Assembly: GCF_004683865.2 (NCBI RefSeq)
Contig: NZ_CP040762.1
Location: 124,001 to 188,000, forward strand
Reading direction: 5' to 3'
From: Paracoccus liaowanqingii
GTDB lineage: Bacteria; Pseudomonadota; Alphaproteobacteria; Rhodobacterales; Rhodobacteraceae
DNA length: 64,000 nucleotides
Shown here one piece after another: positions 26,972 to 37,121 of this stretch (its first letter is position 1; the number at the start of each line of letters is the position of its first letter). The translations under genes and the position numbers were made by a program. The notes below the pieces were generated by a model that saw nothing but the letters and a program-made list of their open reading frames with translations, did not search any database and was not told the origin of the DNA.

Positions 26972-27262
26972 TCAGCTCGATAGGGAGACGAATGTGTCAG
27001 CGGCATCTTCAGCTACCCGATCTTCCCAACCCGATATCTGGGCGCCGAGAGAAATGAGATAGCGCGCCACGGGGCTGTGGAAGTCCCCTGATGGAACAGA
27101 GGCATCCATCACAACGTATATCGATTTGGCCACGTCATACTCGGCTACCGTGGTGATGTCAGCAGCCTCGCCGGTGGCGTGGAAGTGATCGAGGACGCTC
27201 TCAATCTGATTTTTGGGCATGCCCGCTGCCATAAACATCTTTTGATAGTCACGATTTGGCAT
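26972..27262 (-). CDS. Small hypothetical protein (96 aa)
   Basis: The start at 27262 (MPNRDYQKMFMAAGMPKNQIESVLDHF) has GGGGAG 8 nt upstream, a good ribosome site. The product is a soluble acidic protein without a signal peptide or a recognisable domain; the segment VAEYDVAKSIYVVMDASVPSG may form a beta-alpha unit. A strong terminator follows about 110 bp downstream, so it is a monocistronic gene and likely real. Confidence 0.6.
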   Translation of the reverse strand: MPNRDYQKMFMAAGMPKNQIESVLDHFHATGEAADITTVAEYDVAKSIYVVMDASVPSGDFHSPVARYLISLGAQISGWEDRVAEDAADTFVSLSS

Positions 27263-27994
27263 TGAACAGTCTCCCCAAGATCTCTGTCCGCTCTCAAAAC
27301 GTCCATGATTGCCGGGAGCAAGCCTGATCGGCTGCGCCGGGTTCCACTTGATCAACCTTTGGTCGATCGAACTTATTGTCAGGCGCACATATCAGGAAGC
27401 TGATGCAAATCGTGCAGCCTATTGTATGTGCAAAATGTATGCATGTTGGCACTTTTCTAAGCGACGCCGAAAGCTGATGCCGCAACGCGGCGTCAGTCCG
27501 TGACACGCTGCATCGGACCACGCAATCTGAACGCATGAGGCAACACCGCTTCAACTTTTCTCTGGGCCTGCCCTCCTCCTCCCTGCGGGTCCGGCGAACC
27601 ACCTTGAAGGCCATCGGACCTGCCGCCCTCCTCCCTCCAGCGGTCACGTCCGATGGTTTTCGATTTTCGCACCCTTTGGTGAGCTGTGAGTTGGTCGAGA
27701 TCTGCAGCTGTCCGGTACGGGACACAGGGCACGGTGCAAGGCTGGGCCATTCCAATGCCCGGCAGAGCCCTTTGGGGCCAAACCGTCTCCGGCGTGGCCA
27801 TTGGTTCCTGCCATATCCTCATCACTCCGGTGTCGATTTTCTTCAGCAGGCCTATCAACACAATTTGGGTCATCGCCGGTGACAAGCCTACTTCGGAGAT
27901 GTCATGTTAAAGATGATCTACCCTTAAGGTTAACAAGTGATCTCTTCTTCTCCCACAGGTTGTCTGATAAAGGAGAGGAAACCGCCGGAGATCC
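27263..27994. other. Gene-poor stretch before the GGDEF-EAL gene
   Basis: Several overlapping open frames exist on both strands, but none has a recognisable motif or a convincing start. An inverted repeat CCATCGGA...TCCGATGG occurs around 27608-27655 with a long loop. The region close to 27900-27980 is AT-richer and probably contains the promoter of the downstream gene. Confidence 0.4.
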
Positions 27995-30235
27995 ATGTTG
28001 ACGAGCCTGAACAAACGACACTCCCTTTCAGTGCAGATCGTTGGCTCGGTGCTGATCATTCTGACTTTGGGTTCTTTGAGCCTACTTCTTGTTGGTCACA
28101 ACGCAATCAACATGACGGACACGACTTCGGCAGATAGGCAGGAACGGTTCGCAGCACGCAATCTTGCTGCGGAAATCACTCGCCTTCCCGAACAGCAGCA
28201 AAGCGCGACGATTTGGGACGATGCGGTCCTAAGAACCAGGAACGGCGATGACGAGTGGATAGACGCAAACCTCGGCTTCTGGATGCAGGATTACTTCGGG
28301 CACAGTGAAAGCTATGTTCTGGACCGGGCAGGCGAACCTGTTTTTGCCTCTGTCGCCGGGGAACGACGTTCACCTGATATCTATGATGTCCGGGCTCAAG
28401 CTATCGCCCCGCTTGTGACCAAGCTCCGCTCAGATATGGCTCGGGCCAGCGAAGGACTGGACAATCCCTACGAAGAGCTTTCCGAGATCTCCGTTGTGGC
28501 TCCTCTTCGGTTTGATGCAGGAAATGCCATCGTCAGCGTTGTCCCGATCATTTCTGATACCGGAAACGTCCCACAGAGACCTGGCACCGAGGCACTCCAT
28601 GTTGCCGTACGCAATCTTGATGCTACCTTCGCACAGCAAATCGGGGGGCCTGTCGAACTCCAGAACCTGGCATTCACAACTGGATCTCCAGCAGCGGGGC
28701 TGGCGGGCATCCCCGTAACCGATTTATCTGGAGAGACAATCGCCTGGCTGGTCTGGAAGCCTGAACGGCCTGGAATGATCCTTCTGAACAAGATGTTGCC
28801 GGTGCTGCTGGCGAGCGGCTTGGCGGTTGCGCTCTTGCTCTGGTGGATCACCCGCCGACTTTTGCGGGTATCTGGTCAGTTGCAGGTAAGCGAGGCGCAG
28901 GCTCGATTTCTGGCCAATCACGATGCCCTGACTGGACTGCCCAACCGGACACTTTTCCAGGACAGGCTTGCGCAAGCGCTGCACGGCGCCGCGAGAAGCG
29001 GCCAGACGGTCGCGCTTCTAGCCATCGATCTCGACAGGTTCAAAAGTATCAATGACTCACTCGGCCACCCGGCCGGAGACGAGTTGATCCGCCAAGTGGG
29101 CAGCCGACTAACCGACTTGCTTCGTACAGGAGACACTGTCGCTCGGTTTGGCGGGGATGAGTTCATGATCCTTTTGCCAAACATGACCGACGATCATGCG
29201 CTTCGCCACATCTGCACAAAGATAGTGGAAGAACTGTCCCGTCCGTATGAACTCTTGGGACGTTCCGGCTGCATCGGCGCCAGCGTCGGCGCGGTGAGGG
29301 CTAGGCCTGAGGACAACGATCGCGACGCGTTGATGCAGCGCGCCGATATAGCCCTCTACCGGGCAAAAGCTGCGGGTAAAGGCTGCTTTAATTTGTTCGA
29401 GAACGATCTGATCAACCCTGCTCAGCAGCAAAAATGCATTGAAAGCGACCTGCGCACGGCCCTCCGGCTCAATACCGGACTGAAGCTGGTTTATCAGCCC
29501 TTCTATGATGAAAAAGGTGACGTGATGGGCGCTGAGGCATTGTGCCGTTGGGATCATCCCATTCATGGAGCACTTTCCCCTGAAATTTTTATCAAGATCG
29601 CCGAGGATCACGGACTTATCGACAAACTCGGCCAATGGGTGCTCGACGAAGCCTGTCACTTTGCCGCTCGAACCAACCTTGTGAAGGTTGCGGTCAACGT
29701 ATCCCCACTGCAGCTAAAAGACCCGGACTTCTTCGCAACAGTTCGTCGTGCACTCGAGTCCTCTGGATTGGCCCCCACATCTTTAGAACTTGAACTTACG
29801 GAAAAAATTGTCTTGGAGCAAAGCAGCGCAATCAAGAATACGCTTATCCGGCTTCGTTCAATTGGCATCAGAATTGCCTTGGACGATTTTGCCACCGGCA
29901 ACTCGTCTCTCCAATATCTGCGTGACCACCGGGTAGACTGCGTGAAAATCGACCGAACTTTTGTGGCGCGACTTGGTAAAGACCAAGAAAACGACCACTT
30001 GGTCCGGGCAATTTTTGGAATGGCGCGTGCCATGGGAATATCTGTTACGGTCGAAGGCGTGGAGACGGAAATGCAGCGGAACTTGCTTGCCTCAATGGGA
30101 TGCAAGACGTTCCAAGGGTTCCTGCTAAGTGGCCCGATGGAAGCCACAGGATTTGCCGCAGTTCTGGAGAAACAAGCAGCGCCCCCGTTTGAATCTCGGG
30201 CTTTGATTACCGTCGATTTGGGCGGTACCGTGTGA
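27995..30235 (+). CDS. Membrane-bound CHASE4-GGDEF-EAL cyclic-di-GMP enzyme
   Basis: 746-residue inner-membrane protein. Membrane helix 1 is at about residues 14-36, a periplasmic CHASE4-type sensor follows at about 40-260 (IWDDAVLRTRNGDDEWID), helix 2 is at about 264-286, then GGDEF and EAL domains. The GGDEF motif is intact (residues 386-390), with an RxxD inhibitory site (RTGD 377-380) five residues before it. The EAL motif is intact (514-516), with DDFATGNSS in place of the usual DDFGTGYSS, and KIDRTF, TVEGVET and QGFLLSGP present. Both diguanylate cyclase and phosphodiesterase activity are plausible. The EAL loop-6 substitutions could favour one activity. Likely controls attachment or motility in response to an external signal. 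Confidence 0.93.
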   Translation: MLTSLNKRHSLSVQIVGSVLIILTLGSLSLLLVGHNAINMTDTTSADRQERFAARNLAAEITRLPEQQQSATIWDDAVLRTRNGDDEWIDANLGFWMQDYFGHSESYVLDRAGEPVFASVAGERRSPDIYDVRAQAIAPLVTKLRSDMARASEGLDNPYEELSEISVVAPLRFDAGNAIVSVVPIISDTGNVPQRPGTEALHVAVRNLDATFAQQIGGPVELQNLAFTTGSPAAGLAGIPVTDLSGETIAWLVWKPERPGMILLNKMLPVLLASGLAVALLLWWITRRLLRVSGQLQVSEAQARFLANHDALTGLPNRTLFQDRLAQALHGAARSGQTVALLAIDLDRFKSINDSLGHPAGDELIRQVGSRLTDLLRTGDTVARFGGDEFMILLPNMTDDHALRHICTKIVEELSRPYELLGRSGCIGASVGAVRARPEDNDRDALMQRADIALYRAKAAGKGCFNLFENDLINPAQQQKCIESDLRTALRLNTGLKLVYQPFYDEKGDVMGAEALCRWDHPIHGALSPEIFIKIAEDHGLIDKLGQWVLDEACHFAARTNLVKVAVNVSPLQLKDPDFFATVRRALESSGLAPTSLELELTEKIVLEQSSAIKNTLIRLRSIGIRIALDDFATGNSSLQYLRDHRVDCVKIDRTFVARLGKDQENDHLVRAIFGMARAMGISVTVEGVETEMQRNLLASMGCKTFQGFLLSGPMEATGFAAVLEKQAAPPFESRALITVDLGGTV

Positions 30236-30355
30236 ATCGGCGTGTGGAACGAGCTGATTTAGAAGCCAGGGCGCGCCAAAGCTCTTTCGCGCTAACGAAT
30301 GGCATCGTTCGTGCCAATGCACCAAGACCGAGATCGTTATAAAGCAAAAGCGCCC

Positions 30356-31255
30356 TTATGTCAGCGTTGGATCGAAGAGGTCTCGCAGCCAGTCACCGAT
30401 CAGAGAGATGCAGAGCGTCGTCACCACGATCACTGCAGCAGGGGCCAGCATGATCCAAGGTGCGGATTGAATATAATCACGCCCATATCCTACCATCGCA
30501 CCAAGGCTCGTCTCGGGCGGCTGCACACCCAGCCCCAAAAACGACAGACCGGATTCGAGCAAGATTACTTCGGGGAAGTTCAAAGTCATTGAAACAAGTA
30601 ATGTTGAAGCGATGTTAGGCAGAATATGCATCCCGTAAACTCGTACAGGGGAGGCTCCGAGATCGCGCACGGCGGCGGCGTAGTTCTGTTCCTGCGCGGC
30701 AATAGCGAGGCCGCGGGCGATACGCGCGATTCTTTCCCATCCATAGAAGCCTAGCAGGACAGTGAATAGCGTCAGCGAATTTCCCAGAAAAGCAAGCACG
30801 GCCAGCGCGATGATCATAAAAGGCATTGCAGCTTGTGCATCGATTGCAATTAGAATCACTTGCTCGACTTTGCCGCGCGCGAAAGCGGCAAGAAATCCCA
30901 GTGCAACTCCCAGTGTCGCGGCGACAAGCGTGGCCAGAAATGCAATCGTCAGACTGATCTGGATGGATGCAACCAACCTTGATAGCACGTCTCGGCCAAG
31001 CTCGTCAGTACCGAGCGGGTGACTCCATGATCCCTCCATGAAGACCGGCTCCACCAGCCTGTCGCGCAGGTCCATGGCCTGATATTCCGGCAGTGGTAGT
31101 AAATGCCCCAGAAATGTAGTCCCCACCATTAGCCCGATTACTGCGAGAGCGAGCAGTATTGCCGGCGGCCATTTCTGGAAAAAGGAGCGCAGGCGCGATT
31201 TCGCGGTAAATACCGATGCCGAGCGGGGGGCCGAGCTAGGTTCAGTCGTGCTCAT
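30356..31255 (-). CDS. dppC: Dipeptide/oligopeptide-type ABC transporter permease DppC
   Basis: 299-residue inner-membrane permease, last gene of the dppA-D-F-B-C operon. It has a cytoplasmic N-terminus, one first helix (ILLALAVIGLMVGTTF), the SHPLGTDELGRDVLSRL signature of OppC/DppC proteins and an EAA-type loop (AVRDLGASPVRVYGMHILPNI) that contacts the ATPases. It begins 18 bp after dppB. Confidence 0.93.
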   Translation of the reverse strand: MSTTEPSSAPRSASVFTAKSRLRSFFQKWPPAILLALAVIGLMVGTTFLGHLLPLPEYQAMDLRDRLVEPVFMEGSWSHPLGTDELGRDVLSRLVASIQISLTIAFLATLVAATLGVALGFLAAFARGKVEQVILIAIDAQAAMPFMIIALAVLAFLGNSLTLFTVLLGFYGWERIARIARGLAIAAQEQNYAAAVRDLGASPVRVYGMHILPNIASTLLVSMTLNFPEVILLESGLSFLGLGVQPPETSLGAMVGYGRDYIQSAPWIMLAPAAVIVVTTLCISLIGDWLRDLFDPTLT

Positions 31256-31273
31256 CTCATCGTCCTTTGAAAC

Positions 31274-32209
31274 TTATTTTATAGGCAGGCTGCGCTCAGC
31301 ACGCAGGCGCGGATCAACCCAGCCATAGGCCAGATCAACTATCAAGTTTGCACCGACCATCGTGAAACCGATCAACAGTAAGATCGCCTGCACGACGGCG
31401 AGATCGCGGCTCGCCACAGCCTGAACAAGCAAACGTCCGACACCTGGCCAGGAAAAGATGCTCTCAACTACGACCGCTCCGGCAACCAATGAGCCAACCA
31501 TGAAGCCGATGATCGTCAGCGTCGGGATGGCAGCGTTGGGCAGCGCATGGCGCAGCACCACAGCAGGCCAACTCAACCCTTTGCCGGAGGCAGTCCGGAT
31601 ATACGGCTGGCCCAGCACTTCCAGCATGGCCGATCGTGTGAACCGCGCGATGACTGCAGCGCCGATCATTCCCATGGTCACGACCGGCAGCACCGCATGG
31701 AGCCATGTCTCGGAGCCGCCCGAGGGCAGAACCTTCAGCTTCACAGCGAAGACCAAAGCCAGCACCAAGCCCATCACGAAGCTTGGGACGGTGAAACCGA
31801 TGACTGAAATTGTCATGATCGCCCGGTCGATCCAACTGTTGCGGTTGAGCGCCGCGAAGATCCCGGCGCTTAGTCCAAGGATGAGGTTCATTGCCAGGGC
31901 TGGAAGCGTCAACGCGAGGGTAAGGGGAACGCGGTCCATCACCACCCCCAGAGCGTCTTGACCATCGCGCATGGAACGGCCCAGATCACCCTGTAGGATC
32001 GCCCAGAAGTATTTAAAGTACTGGATGATCAGCGGCTGATCGAGGCCCCAGTTGCGACGGAAGGCTTCATAGGCAAGTGGCGGGGCTTCCGGGCCGAGTA
32101 TGATGATCGAGGGGTCACCTGTCATGCGCAGGATCACGAAGGCCAAGGTAACGATCAGCACGACTGTGATGAGGGCTCGCAGGATGCGGCTCAGGGCGAA
32201 GAAAACCAT
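31274..32209 (-). CDS. dppB: Dipeptide/oligopeptide-type ABC transporter permease DppB
   Basis: 311-residue permease with six helices. The N-terminal helix (ALITVVLIVTLAFVILRM), the GDLGRSMRDGQ segment after the first periplasmic region and the EAA loop (YIRTASGKGLSWPAVVLRHALPNA) are all typical. The start at 32209 overlaps the dppF stop by one base (TAATG), indicating translational coupling. Confidence 0.94.
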   Translation of the reverse strand: MVFFALSRILRALITVVLIVTLAFVILRMTGDPSIIILGPEAPPLAYEAFRRNWGLDQPLIIQYFKYFWAILQGDLGRSMRDGQDALGVVMDRVPLTLALTLPALAMNLILGLSAGIFAALNRNSWIDRAIMTISVIGFTVPSFVMGLVLALVFAVKLKVLPSGGSETWLHAVLPVVTMGMIGAAVIARFTRSAMLEVLGQPYIRTASGKGLSWPAVVLRHALPNAAIPTLTIIGFMVGSLVAGAVVVESIFSWPGVGRLLVQAVASRDLAVVQAILLLIGFTMVGANLIVDLAYGWVDPRLRAERSLPIK

Positions 32210-33234
32210 TACGCTGTCTCCTTGAGCGCTTTTGGCATAGGCGCGGGGCGTAAAATGCCGTCATCCTTGCCGGCAAGGTGGCAAGCAACGGCACGGCCCG
32301 CGTCAAGGCGCAAGGGCGGAACATCTATGGAACATCGCGCGGCCGCGATCGGACAGCGCGGATGGAACGGGCATCCAGTAGGCACATTCACCGGGTTGGG
32401 GGGGTCGCCGCGCAGCACAATGCGGGGACGGTTGCGATGGCGAGGGCTGGGTGAAGCAGACACAAGCGCTTGCGTGTAAGGATGGAGCGGCGCGTGAAAC
32501 ACCTCTTCCGGCGCGCCTTCCTCAACGATCCGGCCAAGATACATGACCGCAACGCGGTCTGCCATCTGGCGTACGACCTTCAGATCGTGGCTGATGAAGA
32601 GCGCGGCGAAGCCCGTACGTTCGCGTAGATCGGTCAACAGGTTAAGCACTTGCGCCTGTATCGACACATCCAGCGCAGATACCGGCTCGTCGCATACGAG
32701 AAGCTCCGGCTCGAGGGCCAATGCGCGGGCGATGACGACGCGCTGCCTCTGCCCTCCCGAAAGTTCATGCGGATAACTGTCGGATTGATCGGGGCGCAGA
32801 CCTACCGCTGCCATTAGCGCCGCAGCTTTCTCTGCCCGTTCGGATCGGGACATCAACGGAAAATGGATTGCGAAAGGCTCGGCTATCTGGTTCAGGATCG
32901 GCAGACGGCGATCGAGGGCACCCAAAGGGTCTTGATAGATCATCTGCATCCGGCGGCGCAGGCGCCGCCAGTCTTCGCGCCGGTCTACAGGCACTTCGGC
33001 ACCACTGAAGATGACGCTGCCGCCGGTCGGGGCAAGATGGCCGAGCACCAGTTTGGCGGTTGTGGATTTGCCGCACCCGGATTCACCCACCAGCCCCAGC
33101 ACGCCGCCGCGGGGAATATCGAAACTGACGCCATCGACGGCCTTGAGAACGGCATGCCCCCCCCAGAACCCTGAAGAAGTGCGAATTGCGTAATGTCGCG
33201 TCAGGTTGCGAACGGAAAGTAGCGGCGCGGTCAT
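32209..33234 (-). CDS. dppF: ABC transporter ATPase DppF
   Basis: 341-residue ATPase with Walker [20 protein letters not shown] (near residue 48), the signature HELSGGQRQRVVIARAL, Walker B LLVCDEPVSALD, and the C-terminal oligopeptide-ABC domain ending in the cysteine cluster GCPFHPRCPIAAARC that is usual for DppF/OppF. It overlaps dppD by four bases. Pairs with DppD to power the importer. Confidence 0.95.
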   Translation of the reverse strand: MTAPLLSVRNLTRHYAIRTSSGFWGGHAVLKAVDGVSFDIPRGGVLGLVGESGCGKSTTAKLVLGHLAPTGGSVIFSGAEVPVDRREDWRRLRRRMQMIYQDPLGALDRRLPILNQIAEPFAIHFPLMSRSERAEKAAALMAAVGLRPDQSDSYPHELSGGQRQRVVIARALALEPELLVCDEPVSALDVSIQAQVLNLLTDLRERTGFAALFISHDLKVVRQMADRVAVMYLGRIVEEGAPEEVFHAPLHPYTQALVSASPSPRHRNRPRIVLRGDPPNPVNVPTGCPFHPRCPIAAARCSIDVPPLRLDAGRAVACHLAGKDDGILRPAPMPKALKETA

Positions 33235-34274
33235 GCCAACACCCGCTGCACAGCAGGAGCAGCAGGAACGGCGGCTGTTCTTTTCGGGTTCAGCACTTCC
33301 AGCCGTTCACAGGCAGCGCGCCGCGACAGGTTAGCCCAAGGTACTTCGCGCAGACGCGGCGGACTCTCCTCACACATGTCACGCCGTGCCGCGCATCGTG
33401 CAGCAAATGCACAACCCGGGGGCAGGTCGTGCGGCGCGGGCACGGCACCGGGGATCGCTTCAAGTCTACGACGCGGGCCTTCCATATCGGGCAAGGCTGC
33501 AAGAAGACCGGAACTATAGGGATGAGCTGGCGCATCAAAGAGTGCTACAGCAGGCGCTTCCTCGATCACGCGGCCCGCATACATCACCGCGACACGGTCA
33601 GCCACATCGGAGATCACCCCGAGATCATGCGAGATCAGCACCATCCCCATCCCCGTCTCGGCCTGGAGAGTGCGCAACAGATCAAGGATCTGCGCCTGGA
33701 TCGTCACATCGAGTGCGGTTGTGGGCTCGTCGGCGATCAGCAAGTCGGGATCTCCCGCCAGCGCCATGGCGATCATCACGCGCTGGTTCATACCTCCCGA
33801 AAGTTCGTGCGGATATTCATTCAGGCGCTGATCGGGATTGGAGATACCCACACGGTCGATCAGGTCACGCGCCGCTTTGCGCGCCTCGGCACCACGCAGG
33901 CCACGATGCAGACGCAACGCTTCGCCAATCTGGGTTCCGATGCGATGTACCGGGTTCAGCGCGCTGGCAGGGTCTTGAAAGATGAGCGCAACGCGCCCGC
34001 CCCGGATACGGCAGAGGTCACGCGCCGCCATGCCGACAAGCTCCTGTCCGTCAAACCGCACTGAGCCGGAGATTTTCGTACTTTTGCCAAGCAGTGCAAG
34101 CGCGGCCAGCCAAGTGATGGACTTGCCGCAGCCGCTCTCCCCGACGACCCCGAGCGTCTCACCTCGCCGAACTGTCAGATCGACCCCATGCAGCGCCCGC
34201 ACATAACGCCTGCCGATATCGAAATCGACGGTAAGCCCCTCGAGCCTCATCAGGGGTTCATCGCTGTGGGTCAT
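33231..34274 (-). CDS. dppD: ABC transporter ATPase DppD
   Basis: 347 residues from the ATG at 34274, which has GGAG 6 nt upstream; the open frame runs further 5' but into dppA on the same strand. It has Walker [19 protein letters not shown], the signature [17 protein letters not shown], Walker [13 protein letters not shown] and the C-terminal cysteine motif [15 protein letters not shown]. It follows dppA after 76 bp containing a hairpin. Confidence 0.95.
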   Translation of the reverse strand: MTHSDEPLMRLEGLTVDFDIGRRYVRALHGVDLTVRRGETLGVVGESGCGKSITWLAALALLGKSTKISGSVRFDGQELVGMAARDLCRIRGGRVALIFQDPASALNPVHRIGTQIGEALRLHRGLRGAEARKAARDLIDRVGISNPDQRLNEYPHELSGGMNQRVMIAMALAGDPDLLIADEPTTALDVTIQAQILDLLRTLQAETGMGMVLISHDLGVISDVADRVAVMYAGRVIEEAPAVALFDAPAHPYSSGLLAALPDMEGPRRRLEAIPGAVPAPHDLPPGCAFAARCAARRDMCEESPPRLREVPWANLSRRAACERLEVLNPKRTAAVPAAPAVQRVLA

Positions 34275-34304
34275 GTCCGGCTCCGGAATAATAGCTGCAA
34301 ACTC

Positions 34305-34333
34305 GGCCGGGGCAAAAACGGTTTGCCCCGGCC
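34305..34333 (-). terminator. Intercistronic hairpin between dppA and dppD
   Basis: Perfect 12-bp stem (34305-34316 with 34322-34333) and a 5-nt loop, just after the dppA stop on the minus strand. No T-run follows. Likely partial termination or 3'-end protection that keeps receptor mRNA more abundant than the permease and ATPase mRNA. Confidence 0.65.
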
Positions 34334-34350
34334 TGATTTGTGTCGGGTCT

Positions 34351-36006
34351 CTATTTGCTGCCACCCACCGAGAAATTCTCGGCGCGGAAATCCATGGATT
34401 GCAGGCCTGACCACTCCCAGGTGATGTCTTCACGCTTGCCGTAGAAGATCGCGTTCTGATGCAGCACTGTATAGCCAGGGTCTTCGCGCTCGATGATTTC
34501 GAGCATCCGGGCGAATGCAGCTTTGCGCGTGTCTTGGTCCATCGAGGTTTCGAGAATGATGCAGTTCTCGTTGAATTCCTCGTTGGTCCATTCGCCGTTC
34601 TGCTGCTGGCCACCGTTCTGGCAATGCTGGTTCACGATAGACGCCACCGGGTCAGGGTAAGGGGCCGAGTTCGACCAGTCACGGATCCCGCGGCTACCAT
34701 CAGAGTTGTCAGAAATCTGCTCCCAGTTTTCCTTCATCTGAAAATCGATGTTCAGCCCGATCTGTCGGAAGCTTTCAGCGTTGATCTGGGCGGTCGATAC
34801 CTGATTTGTGTAGTAGTTGTTCAGCACTCGCATCTGGATTGGCTCGCCGTCGTAACCTGCTTCGTCGAGCAACTGACGAGCGAGTTCGGGATTGTATTCC
34901 GGCACTGTCCAGCCCTCGATGAACATGTCGCCAAAAAATTCCCACTGCAGCCCGGCTGGCACCTGTGTGCGGCCACCCCAGAGCGTGTCGACGATCAACT
35001 CGCGGTCGATCGCGTGGGTCAGCGCGCGCCGTACAAGCGGGTTCTGCATCACGCCGTTATTCTTGTCGAATACCATCAGGCGGTGGTTTGTGATCGGGCC
35101 GCCAACGACATGGAAGCCATCCTGGCTATCAACGGTGTTGATCTGGTCAGGCGGAATATCGGTGATGATGTCATACTCGCCCGACAACAGACCATTCACC
35201 CGGCTGGCAACTTCGGGCACGACGATGAAGCGCAATGTTTGGATCGGCGGCGTTCCGCCCCAGTATGCGTCATGGGACTCGAGCTCTAGGATGTTGTCGT
35301 CTTCGAACCGAACAACCTTGTAGGGACCGGTCCCGATCGGAGCCTGTGAATGGGCAATCCAGGATTCGGCGGCGCGATAGCCTTCCTCGGAATAGATTTC
35401 TGAGCCACGCGACAGTCGGCCAATCAGGGTCGGGTCCGGGGTGGTGGTGACGAAGCGGACAGTCATTTCGTCGACTTTTTCGACTCGGTCCAGCAGCGGC
35501 CATGATCGCTCATAGACGGCACCCACTTCAGGCGGCGGCACAAAGCCCTCCACGCCCGTCTCGCTATGGGTGAAGAATTCCTCACCGGCTTCGAGGGCGG
35601 CTTGCTGTTCCGGAAGAAGGCCGAAGCGTTCGTCTGAGAACGTAAAGACCACGTCATCGGCATCCATCGTCTCGCCGTTGTGAAAAACCACGCCTTCACG
35701 CAGTTTCAGCTCGACAGTCAGCGGGTCGATCTGCGTCCACTCAGTGGCCAGCATCGGTATCTGAGGCAGATCGGGGTTCTGACGCTCAAAATCGATTAGG
35801 GATTCGAAGATCGAGTAGAAGACACGTGCGCCGACATTGGATTGTTCGCGCATCACATCGAGTGCGCCGGACGTGACGATATCCTGAACGGCGACCGTCA
35901 CGGTAGGCCGGTCCTGCGCCAAGACTGGTGCGGCGAGCAGGCTGCCGGCAGTTGTCGCCATGGCGACAAGGCGCACGGCCTGCTTGATGGGACGAATACT
36001 TGTCAT
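34351..36006 (-). CDS. dppA: Dipeptide/oligopeptide-type periplasmic binding protein DppA
   Basis: 551-residue receptor of the SBP_bac_5 family. The ATG at 36006 (MTSIRPIKQAVRLVAMATTA) has GAGGAAC upstream; the signal peptide ends in APVLAQ near residue 31. Family landmarks are the LTVELKLREGVVFHNGE segment and the DADDVVFTF motif following it. First gene of a complete five-gene importer. Ligands of this family include peptides, sugars, opines and nickel complexes; the divergent TIM-barrel isomerase gene hints at a carbohydrate-related compound, as inference. Confidence 0.93.
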   Translation of the reverse strand: MTSIRPIKQAVRLVAMATTAGSLLAAPVLAQDRPTVTVAVQDIVTSGALDVMREQSNVGARVFYSIFESLIDFERQNPDLPQIPMLATEWTQIDPLTVELKLREGVVFHNGETMDADDVVFTFSDERFGLLPEQQAALEAGEEFFTHSETGVEGFVPPPEVGAVYERSWPLLDRVEKVDEMTVRFVTTTPDPTLIGRLSRGSEIYSEEGYRAAESWIAHSQAPIGTGPYKVVRFEDDNILELESHDAYWGGTPPIQTLRFIVVPEVASRVNGLLSGEYDIITDIPPDQINTVDSQDGFHVVGGPITNHRLMVFDKNNGVMQNPLVRRALTHAIDRELIVDTLWGGRTQVPAGLQWEFFGDMFIEGWTVPEYNPELARQLLDEAGYDGEPIQMRVLNNYYTNQVSTAQINAESFRQIGLNIDFQMKENWEQISDNSDGSRGIRDWSNSAPYPDPVASIVNQHCQNGGQQQNGEWTNEEFNENCIILETSMDQDTRKAAFARMLEIIEREDPGYTVLHQNAIFYGKREDITWEWSGLQSMDFRAENFSVGGSK

Positions 36007-36277
36007 TTTGTTCCTCAGATCTGGCACCGCGAAGCAATGCTGAAGTCGGGATAGGAGCCGATGGGGCAAAGACGGCAACTGGACCACGCCCGACGGGGCG
36101 ATGGGGACAACCTCTGCTGAGACCGCGACGGTTACTCGAACTCTGGATGAAAATCTGATGACCCCGGCATGACGCTGCGATGACTTTCGACAGATGCTTT
36201 TTCAGTCCGAGTGATACTGAAAGGTCATCAAGCCCGCTTACGCCTCTCCCTGTTGATACAAGACAAGGAGCCTACAC

Positions 36278-37099
36278 ATGGCCAACCCCCTCCCCGTAAT
36301 TGGCGCCTGCCTGCCCGTTCCCGATCTAGAGTTGCACCGCCAGTGGCTGTTCGAGATGGACCGAGATATTGAACTCCAGAGCTTCCACATGGCCGATGTG
36401 CTCGACGGCGACTGGCAGGAGCTGGCAGATCACGCAAATCGTGTGCTTGACGGCCACAATGGTCGCATCGGTATTCACGGGCCTTTCTGGGGCTTCACCG
36501 TCCATTCGATGGACCCTGCGATCCGCCGCGTGGTCGAAAACCGCATGATGCAGGGACTGGACGTCTGCGACGCCGTCAATGCGACGCTGATGGTGATCCA
36601 TTCGCCGTACACGACATGGGACCACAACAATCTCGACAATGTCCCCGGAAGCCGGGACCGCGTAATAGAATACACACATGACACGCTGGCCAAGGTCGTA
36701 AAACGTGCGGAGGACCAAGGCGTCGTTCTAGCCTTGGAAAACATCATGGATGTCGAGCCTGCGCTACGCCGCGCATTGGTTGATACTTTCGATTCCAACG
36801 CTTTGCAGCTTTCAGTGGATACCGGTCACGCACAGCTGGCGCATGGTTCGTCCGGGGCACATCCCGTCGATTACTTCATCCAAGACGCGGGCAAGCAACT
36901 TGCGCACGTCCATCTACAGGATGCTGACGGATATGCTGATAGGCATTGGGCCATTGGCGAAGGCAATATCCTGTGGCCTTCGGTATTCCGTGCCATCGCG
37001 GCGCTGGACCATGCACCACGCCTGTTGCTCGAACTACGCGACAACACCCGGATCGGGCAGTCGATGGATTATCTACAGCGTCTCGAGCTCGCGCGCTAG
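36278..37099 (+). CDS. Sugar phosphate isomerase/epimerase-like TIM-barrel protein
   Basis: 273-residue AP-endonuclease-2/xylose-isomerase-like barrel. Likely metal ligands are the glutamate in LALENIMDVEP (near residue 153), the aspartate and histidine in SVDTGHAQL, the histidine in HVHLQDADG, and the glutamate of LLLELRDN near the C-terminus. ACA-AGGAG lies about 8 nt before the ATG. Divergent from dppA across 270 bp, so the importer and this enzyme probably share regulation and substrate pathway. The precise reaction is unknown. Confidence 0.85.
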   Translation: MANPLPVIGACLPVPDLELHRQWLFEMDRDIELQSFHMADVLDGDWQELADHANRVLDGHNGRIGIHGPFWGFTVHSMDPAIRRVVENRMMQGLDVCDAVNATLMVIHSPYTTWDHNNLDNVPGSRDRVIEYTHDTLAKVVKRAEDQGVVLALENIMDVEPALRRALVDTFDSNALQLSVDTGHAQLAHGSSGAHPVDYFIQDAGKQLAHVHLQDADGYADRHWAIGEGNILWPSVFRAIAALDHAPRLLLELRDNTRIGQSMDYLQRLELAR

Positions 37100-37121
37100 A
37101 GATCCAACACAGCAAGCGTCG

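Noticed and set aside
27606..27655. Inverted repeat CCATCGGA...TCCGATGG as a third copy of the palindromic element
   Set aside because: The arms are similar but the loop is over 30 nt and the flanks do not match the shared blocks; not counted as a copy.
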